Positions 52,577 through 61,038 of a DNA stretch of 64,000 nucleotides are shown here, in pieces. The notes under the pieces are model-generated. The model was not told the origin of the DNA, searched no databases, and worked only from the letters and a program-made list of their open reading frames with translations. Origin of the DNA: Prevotellaceae bacterium. GTDB taxonomy: Bacteria; Bacteroidota; Bacteroidia; Bacteroidales; Paludibacteraceae. Every line of letters starts with the position of its first letter. Positions within the stretch are counted from its first letter, which is position 1. The translations under genes and the position numbers were made by a program. The DNA lies in the NCBI GenBank assembly GCA_020636675.1, contig JACJXK010000011.1:13259-77258 (forward strand), read 5' to 3'.

Positions 52577-53704
52577 ATGAAGTTCTCTTTGTCAAAGCCT
52601 TTCACATTCGACCGCACAGTAAGATTGCTCATCGTGACCACCATTACCATATTTACCATACTGACGCTCAAATACTTAAGCAAAGTATTACTTCCATTCT
52701 TCATTGCATGGCTTCTTGCTTACCTCTTTTATCCGGGAGTGAAATTCGTCCAACATAAGTTACGCTTCAGGAACAGAAGCCTCTCTGTTCTTACAGTTTT
52801 GACCTCGGTCATAGCACTCATCGTAGCACTGTTTTGGATTCTGATACCTATTATATTGTCCGAACTAGCAAAATTCAAGACCATCATACTGAAATATACG
52901 GAAAACAGCGACAGCCTCATCATACCACAGAAATGGGGACAGGCTCTGCATAAATTTCTAGTCAGCATGGATGCCGGGCAGCTCTTCGACAAACAAATTT
53001 GGGGAGACACCGCGAAAGGCCTTTTCCCCCACGCTTGGGAACTGCTTAGTAATTCCTTCAGCGTTGCCATCAGTCTATTTCTCGTCTTTATCGTGATACT
53101 CTACCTGTTCTTCATCATGAAAGACTATGGAAAAATCACGCACGGATTCATATCCCTCATTCCTGCGAAACATCAGGAGTTTGTCTCCTCCCTACTGAAA
53201 GACATGGAGTTCAGTATGAACAAATATTACAGGGGGCAGTCGCTGGTAGCTCTTATTGTAGGCATACTTTTCGCCATCGGGTTTTCCATCATTGGATTAC
53301 CGCTGGGCATACTGATGGGCATCGTGCTGGGACTGTTGAATCTGATACCCTATATGCAGACGCTCAGCATCCCGCTGTCCATCCTACTGATGTTGCTGAA
53401 GGTGATCGAATCCGGCGACTCGCTATGGATTTCCATGCTATCGCTGCTCATCGTCTATGTTGTGGTGCAGATGATCCAAGATATGTATCTGGTGCCAAAA
53501 ATCATGGGCAGGGCCATGGGCATGAACCCGGCTCTGATTCTACTGTCACTCTCCATCTGGGGAGCTCTATTGGGCGTGCTTGGGCTCATCATCGCACTGC
53601 CAGCAACCACTCTCGCAATATCTTATTATAAACGATACATACTCACCCGAATAGACGAAGTCGAGGAAGAACCGGCTTCCAACTCTCCGGACGAGAAGCT
53701 ATAA
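52577..53704 (+). CDS. AI-2E/PerM family permease
   Basis: A 375-residue membrane protein of the AI-2E transporter (PerM) family, with about eight helices. The pair at about 15-60 (LLIVTTITIFTILTLKYLSK, then FFIAWLLAYLFYPGVKFVQH), the central soluble segment with the helix FVSSLLKDMEFSMNKYYRGQ, and the C-terminal GILMGIVLGLLNLIPYMQT and QMIQDMYLVPKIMGRAMGMN (typical 'D....P.i.g...gl.P') define the family. Substrates vary and are mostly unproved. It is followed by prmC after 27 bp, so it may be in the same transcript. Confidence 0.9.
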   Translation: MKFSLSKPFTFDRTVRLLIVTTITIFTILTLKYLSKVLLPFFIAWLLAYLFYPGVKFVQHKLRFRNRSLSVLTVLTSVIALIVALFWILIPIILSELAKFKTIILKYTENSDSLIIPQKWGQALHKFLVSMDAGQLFDKQIWGDTAKGLFPHAWELLSNSFSVAISLFLVFIVILYLFFIMKDYGKITHGFISLIPAKHQEFVSSLLKDMEFSMNKYYRGQSLVALIVGILFAIGFSIIGLPLGILMGIVLGLLNLIPYMQTLSIPLSILLMLLKVIESGDSLWISMLSLLIVYVVVQMIQDMYLVPKIMGRAMGMNPALILLSLSIWGALLGVLGLIIALPATTLAISYYKRYILTRIDEVEEEPASNSPDEKL

Positions 53705-53731
53705 GAACTTCAGTACTAACGAACGATAGAA

Positions 53732-54571
53732 ATGCACAACATTCTGAATCATTTCATAGAATCACTATCAGGCATTTACTCCAGAAATGAAATACAATGC
53801 ATCTGCTCTCAAGTGATGCAGCACCTATGCAACTGCAACAAAGCCGCACTTTTTGCGACCAACGGCATAGTGTTGACCGATGGGCAGAAGGAGAAGTTAG
53901 ACTTTTTCATAAAAAGGCTACAGGCTAATGAACCCGTGCAGTATGTAATCGGATACTGCGATTTCTTCGACATAAAACTACACGTGAACAAGAGCGTACT
54001 GATTCCCCGCCCGGAGACGGAGGAGCTAGTGGAATGGATTCTGAACGACAATCCAAAGTCGGACGGTTCACTCTTCGACATCTGTACGGGAAGCGGATGT
54101 ATCGCCATCACCATCAAGAAGTACAAGCCAAAATTCACTGTTTCCGCGCTAGACTTCTCCGATGACGCCATACACGTGGCGCAAGAGAATGCGGAGATGA
54201 ACGAATGTTCCGTCCACTTCCTGACAGACGACATTCTACACCCAAGCAAAGCAATTGGCGAACGGTTTGATATCATAGTCAGCAACCCTCCTTATGTGAT
54301 GGAGAAGGAAAAAAGCGCGATGAGCCCCAACGTGCTGGACTATGAGCCTTCCGTGGCACTCTTCGTCCCTAACGAAGACCCTCTGCGCTTCTACCAAGCA
54401 ATCGGAGCATTCGGACAATCGCACCTAAATGCGGGAGGCAAACTCTATTTTGAAATCAACGAGACACAAGGAAAAGCCACCATTGCACTTTTGAAAGAAC
54501 AAGGTTACAAATACGTCACCCTCAAAAAAGACATATTCGGGAAGGATCGAATGATACGGGCCGACATCTAA
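53732..54571 (+). CDS. prmC: Release factor glutamine methyltransferase PrmC
   Basis: A 279-residue N5-glutamine methyltransferase that modifies the GGQ motif of RF1 and RF2. The N-terminal helical bundle is followed by VLIPRPETEELVEWIL, FDICTGSGCIAITIKKYKP (SAM motif I) and IIVSNPPYVMEKEKSAMSPN with the NPPY active-site loop. EPSVALFVPNEDPLRFYQAI is also typical. The gene is followed by recX after 17 bp. Confidence 0.95.
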   Translation: MHNILNHFIESLSGIYSRNEIQCICSQVMQHLCNCNKAALFATNGIVLTDGQKEKLDFFIKRLQANEPVQYVIGYCDFFDIKLHVNKSVLIPRPETEELVEWILNDNPKSDGSLFDICTGSGCIAITIKKYKPKFTVSALDFSDDAIHVAQENAEMNECSVHFLTDDILHPSKAIGERFDIIVSNPPYVMEKEKSAMSPNVLDYEPSVALFVPNEDPLRFYQAIGAFGQSHLNAGGKLYFEINETQGKATIALLKEQGYKYVTLKKDIFGKDRMIRADI

Positions 54572-54588
54572 TTTTCAAAAAAAACAAC

Positions 54589-55065
54589 ATGGCAAACACG
54601 CTCGGATACGAAGAGGCACTGGCAAAAGCGGCAGCCTTATGTTCTCTTTCTGAAAAATGCGAATCGGATATTCGAAAAAAATTTATATCTTGGGGTCTAG
54701 AAAGCAAGGATTGTGAGAAAGCAATCCTTTATCTCACTAAAGAAAATTATATCGACGAAAAGAGATTCGCCAAATTTTTCGTACAAGACAAACATAAATT
54801 TTCGAAATGGGGAAAAACAAAGATATGTTATGCCCTCAGAGAGAAAGGTATATCTCCGGAATCGATTCAGGAGTCCATTGCCGCCATCAACGACGACGAC
54901 TACAAAAATCAATTGGAAGACCTCCTGACCGCCAAGATGAAAGGGTTGAAATACAAGGACGTCTATGACGCGAAAGCAAAACTTTTCAGGTTCGGAATGA
55001 GTCGGGGATTTGAATACGAGGCAATCATGAGAGCCTCCGAAAAGGCTCTGGAATCAACAAAATGA
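54589..55065 (+). CDS. recX: Regulatory protein RecX
   Basis: A 158-residue, almost all-helical regulator of RecA, built of three-helix repeats: ALAKAAALCSLSEKCESDIR, IDEKRFAKFFVQDKHKFSKW and KICYALREKGISPESIQESI, then DAKAKLFRFGMSRGFEYEAI. The 'F....V.DK.KFSKWGK.KI...L..KGI' block is the RecX core. Cytoplasmic. Here it lies behind prmC and not next to recA. Confidence 0.92.
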   Translation: MANTLGYEEALAKAAALCSLSEKCESDIRKKFISWGLESKDCEKAILYLTKENYIDEKRFAKFFVQDKHKFSKWGKTKICYALREKGISPESIQESIAAINDDDYKNQLEDLLTAKMKGLKYKDVYDAKAKLFRFGMSRGFEYEAIMRASEKALESTK

Positions 55066-55164
55066 CATACAGATGAAACTTGGGATGCCGTCTGGTCTTT
55101 TATTGTCAGATCATTTGAGATGAACTTTCAAAAACAACTTCCTCTTTTTTACGAAACAGAACAT

Positions 55165-55227
55165 ATGGCAAAGAAGACGAAGAACGATGACAAGAAATCA
55201 GAAAAAAGGCCTACAAAAACAAAATAA
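55165..55227 (+). CDS. Possible 20-residue lysine-rich peptide
   Basis: Between recX and the CPBP protease a short frame reads MAKKTKNDDKKSEKRPTKTK. It is very basic and of low complexity. It has a clean ATG and stop but no promoter or homologue that I can recognise. It may be the end of a decayed gene or chance. Confidence 0.2.
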   Translation: MAKKTKNDDKKSEKRPTKTK

Positions 55228-55306
55228 GTATTTATAGAAAGTTCGGATCTGCATCTTTATCCATATCAATTTAGAGGATTGTCAAACTGTTAAAAAAACT
55301 AAGATC

Positions 55307-56227
55307 ATGAAAATTAAAGGAATATTCGAAAATGAGTCCTTATGGATAAAATTTTTATTCATAATACTCGCCCCCATCGTTTTGGGAATCTTGTTTACGT
55401 TTATCAGTAACGGAGTAATCGCCATATTAGGAACAACCGACGAACATACCATACTGAAAACGCATCAGCTACTTGCCGCAATCGGTATGTTCATATTGGC
55501 ATCCACACTTCTTGCGTACCTCTTCAGCCAGAAACCAATGGAATACTTGGGGCTCAAGACTCCCTACGGGATGACAATCATACTGACAGTATTAAGTATG
55601 TTTACCGTGTTGCCGCTGAGCAACTATATCACCATTGCTTGTTCGGACATCTCCCTACCACAATTTCTGGCACCATTAGAGAAGATATTGACCGAGATTG
55701 AGTCAAAGAGTGACGGGATTACTACAGCCCTCCTCTATGGCAACTCTTACGGAGACCTGGCAATCAACATTCTGATACTAGCAATAATACCGGCTTTCGG
55801 AGAAGAGCTTCTATTTCGCGGACTCATACTGAATAGTTTATGCAAGAAGAAGTTGAACATACACATCTGCATCTGGATAACTGCTTTATTGTTCAGTATG
55901 ATACATATTCAGTTCCACAAGTTCATCCCAATCATGCTGCTCGGTGCCTACTTCGGATACTTGCGGATATGGAGCGACTCACTTTGGACGCCAATAGCCG
56001 CCCATTTCACCAATAATCTGGCAATCGTGCTTTACTACTTCTTCCTAAAAGGCAGAACGTATGGCATTGACCCGGAAAACATCGGGACAAGCGGTTCGCC
56101 GATAGTAATCGTCTCGTTCGCCATTCTGTTTTTTGTATTCGTTCACGCCATCTGGACCATCTGCCGAAAGCGGCTGAACGAACAGGAAGAGGATGACACC
56201 GCACCCGAAGAGACATCCGAGGCATAG
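55307..56227 (+). CDS. CPBP-family intramembrane glutamic protease
   Basis: A 306-residue membrane protein with about eight helices. IIPAFGEELLFRGLILNSLC holds the EExxxR motif, SMIHIQFHKFIPIMLLGAYF the second conserved histidine, and WTPIAAHFTNNLAIVLYYF the third, HFxxN. This is the Abi/CAAX-prenyl protease-related (CPBP) family; roles in bacteria range from bacteriocin self-immunity to membrane protein processing. The last codons are acidic (EQEEDDTAPEETSEA). The group II intron ends 3 bp after its stop codon, on the opposite strand. Confidence 0.92.
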   Translation: MKIKGIFENESLWIKFLFIILAPIVLGILFTFISNGVIAILGTTDEHTILKTHQLLAAIGMFILASTLLAYLFSQKPMEYLGLKTPYGMTIILTVLSMFTVLPLSNYITIACSDISLPQFLAPLEKILTEIESKSDGITTALLYGNSYGDLAINILILAIIPAFGEELLFRGLILNSLCKKKLNIHICIWITALLFSMIHIQFHKFIPIMLLGAYFGYLRIWSDSLWTPIAAHFTNNLAIVLYYFFLKGRTYGIDPENIGTSGSPIVIVSFAILFFVFVHAIWTICRKRLNEQEEDDTAPEETSEA

Positions 56228-56230
56228 GCA

Positions 56231-58133
56231 ATCGAGTAGGAGCATAGGGATTAATTCCCTATGCGACCTCTCACACCACCGTACGTGCCGTTCGGCATAC
56301 GGCGGTTCCTTACTTACGATAAACTTTACTATAATAATCCGACAAGAATGGATAACCTGCTATGCGTAGGCTATCTGTATCCAATGCTCTGCATAGTATG
56401 GGACTTTTGGAAGTACGCCAATAGCTCTTGCGAGTATTCGACCATTGCCAAGCTTGATTTCTACCTATCTTACATTTTATAAGATTAGTAAACTTTGTCT
56501 TGACTTTCTTCCAACATTTCCATATACACATTCGCAAACGTCTTCGTAGCCATTCGTCAACAGAGTAAAGAAATTTCTTCATCTCTGCTAATTTATAGTA
56601 ACCTATCCAACCTTGGACGTATTCTTTCAGCTTGATTTTACATCTCTCATATCCAAAACCTTTACTTCTTGAAGTTAAATCCTTTAGCTTAGATTTTAGT
56701 TTCTCCTTACTTTTAGAGTGAAGAGAGAGTTTACATACTCCTTTCATTACATAAAAGGAATAACCTAAGAATTTCAAACCTTGAATATATCCTACTTTCG
56801 TCTTTTCCTTATTTACCTTTAGGAAGAGTTCGTTTTCTATAAATCTAGTGATTGACTCTTTGGTGCGATTGGCTGCACGTTTGCTTTTGCAAAGTATCAT
56901 ACAGTCATCGGCATAGCGGACAAAACGATGTCCACGTCTTTCTAATTCCTTATCAAGCTCATTGAGCATGATATTGCTTAGCAGTGGACTGAGTGGTCCG
57001 CCTTGAGGTACGCCTAAAGTTGTTTCTTCAAATTTATTACTGATTACGACTCCTGCATTCAAGTATTTATGAACAAGAGAGAGTAAGCGATTATCTTTGA
57101 TAGTTCTCGATAATACCTCTACCAATTTGCTATGATTGACTGTATCGAAGAACTTTTCCAAATCTAAATCTATGGCATATTTGTAACCTTCTGTTATATG
57201 GCTTTGAACATTACGAAGTGCTTTGTGGCAGCTGCGTCTTGGTCGGAAGCCGAAACTTGAATTACTGAACGTTCTGTCATAGATTAAAGTCAGTACTTGA
57301 CTTATCGCTTGTTGGATTACTCGGTCAACTACGCTCGGTATGCCGAGTTGGCGTTTCTTGCCATTGTCTTTGGGTATTTCTACCCTACGGACGGGATTGG
57401 GACGATATGTCCCTTGCATTAGAGATTTAACGAGTTCTTCTTTGTGTTGTCGCAAATATGGCAGTAGTTCTTCCACTTCCATTTTATCAACTCCACTTGC
57501 TCCCGCATTCCTTTTTACTTGTAGATAAGCGTTATTCAGATTGCCGGGACTAAAGATGTATTCCATTAAATGCTCTGTTGTAAAATTTACTTCCACGAGG
57601 TGGTTTTCAGTTATACCAATAACAGTCTGCACTCCCTCATAGCCTTTGCATTCCGTGCTATTCTTTTGAGGGTAGTTATCATCTTGGGATAATATTTTCT
57701 GCATTCTTTCCATTATCGGCTAACATTCATTTACTACTCGCTTAATTAAGGTTCAGACCTTCCCAATACAACAATAATATTGGTACTATGTCCTCGGCTG
57801 ACTTCTCACAGCAAGCTTTACTCCGTGTCTCTGAAAAAAACATCTCCACACGTCTGTGAGACCTCCCCAGATAAGAACGTAATCTTTCCATCTTATACCT
57901 GTCAGATTTACTATATTTGATTCCGAATAGTTATTGGGCTTTGTTTTGTTTTGCAAACTTACCCTCACACTTTAGCCTTGTATCTGATTTCTGTTCGTCA
58001 GGTCAGACTTTTGCCGCCAGCTTCCTTCAGATTCCACATCGCTATGGACACCCTTGCCTTTGGCTATACGATTCCCACTATTAGGGCTCGCTAGGGACTT
58101 TCACCCATAAGATTACGCCCATGCTGGGCGTAC
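56231..58133 (-). mobile_element. Group II intron with reverse transcriptase ORF
   Basis: About 1.9 kb. The 5' end on the minus strand reads GTACGCCCAGCATGGGCGTA followed by TTATGGGTGAAAGTCCC, the usual start of bacterial group II introns, and the 3' end reads CCTACTCGAT after a domain VI hairpin (CATAGGGA...TCCCTATG) and a domain V-like hairpin (CCGCCGTATGCC...GGCACGTACGG, about 56267-56309). The maturase ORF lies between, in domain IV, and ends just before domain V. The 5' exon is the folE terminator, so the intron was inserted right after its T-run, a target choice known for class C introns. It is intact to the eye. Ends are good to a few bases. Confidence 0.85.
56310..57713 (-). CDS. ltrA: Group II intron reverse transcriptase/maturase
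   Basis: A 467-residue intron-encoded protein. RT blocks in order: KRNAGASGVDKMEVEELLPY, RRVEIPKDNGKKRQLGIPSV (block 1), FGFRPRRSCHKALRNVQSHI, YAIDLDLEKFFDTVNHSKLV, TLGVPQGGPLSPLLSNIMLN, and FVRYADDCMILCKSKRAANR with the catalytic YADD. The maturase/GIIM domain follows (YYKLAEMKKFLYSVDEWLRR, RLRMCIWKCWKKVKTK), with NTRKSYWRTSKSPILCRALD at the end. No HNH endonuclease domain is present, as in terminator-targeting introns. It splices and mobilises its intron RNA. Confidence 0.95.
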   Translation of the reverse strand: MERMQKILSQDDNYPQKNSTECKGYEGVQTVIGITENHLVEVNFTTEHLMEYIFSPGNLNNAYLQVKRNAGASGVDKMEVEELLPYLRQHKEELVKSLMQGTYRPNPVRRVEIPKDNGKKRQLGIPSVVDRVIQQAISQVLTLIYDRTFSNSSFGFRPRRSCHKALRNVQSHITEGYKYAIDLDLEKFFDTVNHSKLVEVLSRTIKDNRLLSLVHKYLNAGVVISNKFEETTLGVPQGGPLSPLLSNIMLNELDKELERRGHRFVRYADDCMILCKSKRAANRTKESITRFIENELFLKVNKEKTKVGYIQGLKFLGYSFYVMKGVCKLSLHSKSKEKLKSKLKDLTSRSKGFGYERCKIKLKEYVQGWIGYYKLAEMKKFLYSVDEWLRRRLRMCIWKCWKKVKTKFTNLIKCKIGRNQAWQWSNTRKSYWRTSKSPILCRALDTDSLRIAGYPFLSDYYSKVYRK

Positions 58134-58185
58134 AAAAAGAAAAGGAATCCGGATGACATCATCCGGATTCCTTTTCTTTTTTTCT
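58134..58185 (-). terminator. folE terminator, intron target site
   Basis: AAAAGAAAAGGAATCCGGAT and its complement form a stem of about 20 bp around a short loop, ending in a T-run. The intron starts directly after it. Confidence 0.9.
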
Positions 58186-58199
58186 TATTGCTCAGAGAT

Positions 58200-58817
58200 T
58201 CAACCTTTCATACTGATTAGACTTACAAACTCCTCCCTTGTCTTGGCGGTATTAAAAATGCCAGTAAAGTCTGATGTTGTGGTCACAGAGTGCATCTTCT
58301 GTATTCCCCTCATCTGCATACACATATGCTGTGCCTCAATGACAACCATCACACCCAGCGGGTCTAGCGTCTGCTGTATACAGTCCTTGATTTGAGTGGT
58401 AAGCCTTTCCTGAATCTGCAAACGACGTGACAAAATCTCCACCACGCGCGCTATCTTGCTGAGTCCGGTAATCTTCCTATTGGGGATATATGCGACATGG
58501 GCCTTCCCAAAAAATGGCAGCATATGATGTTCGCACAAAGAATAGAAATCAATATCCTTCACGATGACCATCTGCCTATATTCCTCTTCGAAGATAGCAG
58601 ACCGTAACACATCACAAGGGTCAAGCTTATAGCCATACGTAAGGAACTGCATAGCCTTCGCCACACGCTCCGGCGTTTTGACAAGACCTTCGCGAGTAAC
58701 ATCCTCGCCCAACAAGGTAATAGCTTCCCTATATATAGGAATCAAAGCATCTGTTTTCTCTTTACTTGGATATTTGGCCAAATCCCAAGGCTTTATCTCA
58801 AGATCATCATTTTGCAT
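58200..58817 (-). CDS. folE: GTP cyclohydrolase I
   Basis: A 205-residue enzyme making dihydroneopterin triphosphate, the first step to tetrahydrofolate. GLVKTPERVAKAMQFLTYGY is the family start, KDIDFYSLCEHHMLPFFGKA carries zinc-binding CEHH, and RRLQIQERLTTQIKDCIQQT and VMVVIEAQHMCMQMRGIQKM (second zinc cysteine and histidine) complete it. It is the third gene of the panE-SPOR-folE unit and is closed by a strong terminator. Confidence 0.98.
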   Translation of the reverse strand: MQNDDLEIKPWDLAKYPSKEKTDALIPIYREAITLLGEDVTREGLVKTPERVAKAMQFLTYGYKLDPCDVLRSAIFEEEYRQMVIVKDIDFYSLCEHHMLPFFGKAHVAYIPNRKITGLSKIARVVEILSRRLQIQERLTTQIKDCIQQTLDPLGVMVVIEAQHMCMQMRGIQKMHSVTTTSDFTGIFNTAKTREEFVSLISMKG

Positions 58818-58845
58818 ATCTCTATCTTTTATGGAAAATCAAACA

Positions 58846-59370
58846 TTAATTCCGCACAACCGGATTTTCATCCTTCTCAAAATCCAAATCACGGGTCTCA
58901 TCATCACGCACGATAATGATATCGCCCGCATAATCAGGAAATTCCGACTTCAGCTTATAGGCCAAGGCCAAGGCATCCGTATATGTCCGGAAATCTCCCA
59001 CCTTCAGCCTCCAAAAGGGAGATGTAAACGCCACATAATAGGAAAGATCCGGAAATTTCTCCTTCAGTTTCGCTTCCCTCGCGTACGACTCCGCCTTCGA
59101 CTTCTTCTGATGATTGCCCATATAGACCTGCACTCTATAACCAGAATAACTGATATATTGTTTGTCTTCGGCCTTCGCCATCTCTTTCTTCAGAAGCATG
59201 ACCATATGCGGATCCTGCACTATCGTGACCGTTCCCTGCCCATTCTCCTTCGATGTCAAAGAAGAGATAACGCCCGCAGCAGACACCTTTTTTTTACCAT
59301 TGTTCGTTTGTCCCCAAGAGAGGGAGAACGATAAACATAAAAACACACCAAATGTCAACAATATTCTCAT
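58846..59370 (-). CDS. SPOR-domain periplasmic protein
   Basis: A 174-residue protein with a signal peptide (MRILLTFGVFLCLSFSLSWG) and a C-terminal SPOR domain (about 92-155): YSGYRVQVYMGNHQKKSKAE, YVAFTSPFWRLKVGDFRTYT and the final helix DALALAYKLKSEFPD. SPOR domains bind denuded glycan at division septa. The start overlaps the panE stop (ATGA), so translation is coupled, without a clear metabolic link. Confidence 0.9.
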   Translation of the reverse strand: MRILLTFGVFLCLSFSLSWGQTNNGKKKVSAAGVISSLTSKENGQGTVTIVQDPHMVMLLKKEMAKAEDKQYISYSGYRVQVYMGNHQKKSKAESYAREAKLKEKFPDLSYYVAFTSPFWRLKVGDFRTYTDALALAYKLKSEFPDYAGDIIIVRDDETRDLDFEKDENPVVRN

Positions 59371-60311
59371 GACCTCATATTTTTAGAGTTCTTTTTGTCC
59401 ATTTCTGACTGTATGAATAGAAGCTGCTGCTCCAGCATCTCCACTTTTTGCATATAAAAACCATTCTGTTTGGCCATTCTTATCGGATTGGAGTAGATAG
59501 CGCGAATCTCCATCTGCCGTCCATTGTCAAAATCCAACTTCATACTCGGAGAGTAAGGCTTCATCTTATCCGTCATCTCCAACATATTATTGACAAACTC
59601 ATGTTCGATGACAGCACCGCACGCCCTTGCGCCAGCAAGCACCTCCTCCATCATATCCTTCACCAATTGACGTGACGACGACGTTTTCATAATGACATCC
59701 GTCGCTGTGTCAAGAGCCACAGTGAGTCCGTTGTACGGGATATTCCAGACAAGCTTTTTCCAGCGTGCCACCTTCAAATCGGGAGCGATGAAAAGAGGAA
59801 CCTTCGCCCGTTCAAAGTCTGTCTTCATTTGCGAGAGTAGATGTTCCTGAGGATGTTGATGGACACCGACCGTCAATGGCCCGTAATCAATATGTGCGAT
59901 ATGCCCCTGTCCCACTCTGGACGAGCAGATAAACGCCATTCCGCCCATAATGGTAGTGTCGGGGTATACGGCAGACAACTCCTCTTCCAACCCCAATCCA
60001 TTCTGAATAAGCACAACCACTGAATTCTCATGCAACAAAGGAGCCAACATCTCCTTCAAATGAATGTTTTGCGTAGACTTCAAGGCCACGATGACCACAT
60101 CGCAGGCAGGCATATCTGAGGTGGATTTGTAAGCATTGATGGGAGATACAGAAAAATCGCCCATCACAGAATCGACCTGTAGTCCATGTATCTTCACATA
60201 ATCATATTCGGAATGAAAAAGAAAATGGACCTCATTGCCTGCATGTGCCAACCGGCCGCCATAATAGCCGCCAATGGCTCCTGCTCCTATTATTGCATAT
60301 TTCAACTTCAT
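59367..60311 (-). CDS. panE: Ketopantoate reductase family protein
   Basis: A 314-residue NADPH-dependent reductase. KYAIIGAGAIGGYYGGRLA is the dinucleotide fold (GxGxxG), VVIVALKSTQNIHLKEML and VVVLIQNGLGLEEELSAVY follow, with VWNIPYNGLTVALDTATD carrying the conserved active-site lysine/asparagine region (KLVWNIPYN), and SPSMKLDFDNGRQMEIRAI the S...D...R/G.EI motif. It reduces 2-dehydropantoate to pantoate for coenzyme A, though related reductases exist. First gene of the unit; a TACCTTTG element lies 56 bp upstream. Confidence 0.92.
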   Translation of the reverse strand: MKLKYAIIGAGAIGGYYGGRLAHAGNEVHFLFHSEYDYVKIHGLQVDSVMGDFSVSPINAYKSTSDMPACDVVIVALKSTQNIHLKEMLAPLLHENSVVVLIQNGLGLEEELSAVYPDTTIMGGMAFICSSRVGQGHIAHIDYGPLTVGVHQHPQEHLLSQMKTDFERAKVPLFIAPDLKVARWKKLVWNIPYNGLTVALDTATDVIMKTSSSRQLVKDMMEEVLAGARACGAVIEHEFVNNMLEMTDKMKPYSPSMKLDFDNGRQMEIRAIYSNPIRMAKQNGFYMQKVEMLEQQLLFIQSEMDKKNSKNMRS

Positions 60312-60366
60312 AACAAAAACTTCTTCATCGAAACGACATCGCGCAACGACATATTAAAACAGACTA

Positions 60367-60374
60367 CAAAGGTA
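60367..60374 (-). promoter_or_regulatory. Promoter -7 element of the panE unit
   Basis: TACCTTTG on the minus strand, matching TAnnTTTG; no clear upstream TTG. Confidence 0.45.
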
Positions 60375-60996
60375 GCTTTTTTATTAGATTTATCACAGCT
60401 ATTTTCAGAATGAAACAAACACACGGAAAGACAAAAGGATCAAATTTCATTTTTGTCTACTATCCTCACTCCCGATTATCTCGTCAGATGGGCTATCATT
60501 CCTTCAAGAAGGGAGTCTATTTTCTCCCTTCATCTACCAATCCATTTTCCTCCTATTTTCTTCGTACAAGAAATCCGTCTTTTCTGTCTCCGCAAACAAC
60601 AATTCCGAGCTCACCGGAGTTGAAACAAATGTTGCCATTTCCTTTTCACTTTGACAAGGAAGGGGAAAAACCGGCATCCGAAAGAAGCCCGGTCTCCTCC
60701 TCAGAAAACAAGCAGTCAATTATTCAGAATTGCTCCATCTCTAATCCATTTTTCAAAAAGAATCCATTTCATCGTTATTTTTGACATCTTTACACACTTC
60801 AAAATTCCTTTACAGACCGGATGCAACAATTCTCCATCTTTCGTCCCGTTTTCTTCTAAAAAAAGACATTATCAACATATAAATATTTACATATCAACAA
60901 TATAACATTCGTGAAAAAATCTGCAACAAAATTTAAATGACTGAATTTTTATATTTATTGATTGTATTTTAAAAGGAAGATTAATGTCATTCCTAT
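60375..60996. other. Intergenic region before the xylanase gene
   Basis: About 620 bp. The 124-codon plus-strand frame at 60410-60784 has low-complexity S/P/F composition and no similarity, so I do not call it. The rest is AT-rich. Confidence 0.45.
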
Positions 60997-61004
60997 TAAA
61001 TTTG
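60997..61004 (+). promoter_or_regulatory. Promoter -7 element of the xylanase gene
   Basis: TAAATTTG, 34 bp before the ATG at 61039. An upstream TTG is not evident, consistent with an activated promoter. Confidence 0.5.
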
Positions 61005-61038
61005 CCTCCAATGATATACAAACTTCAATTTTTTACGC

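Noticed and set aside
60410..60784. 124-codon plus-strand open frame between panE and the xylanase
   Set aside because: Serine/proline/phenylalanine-rich composition, no recognisable domain, no promoter, and overlapping open frames in other phases.
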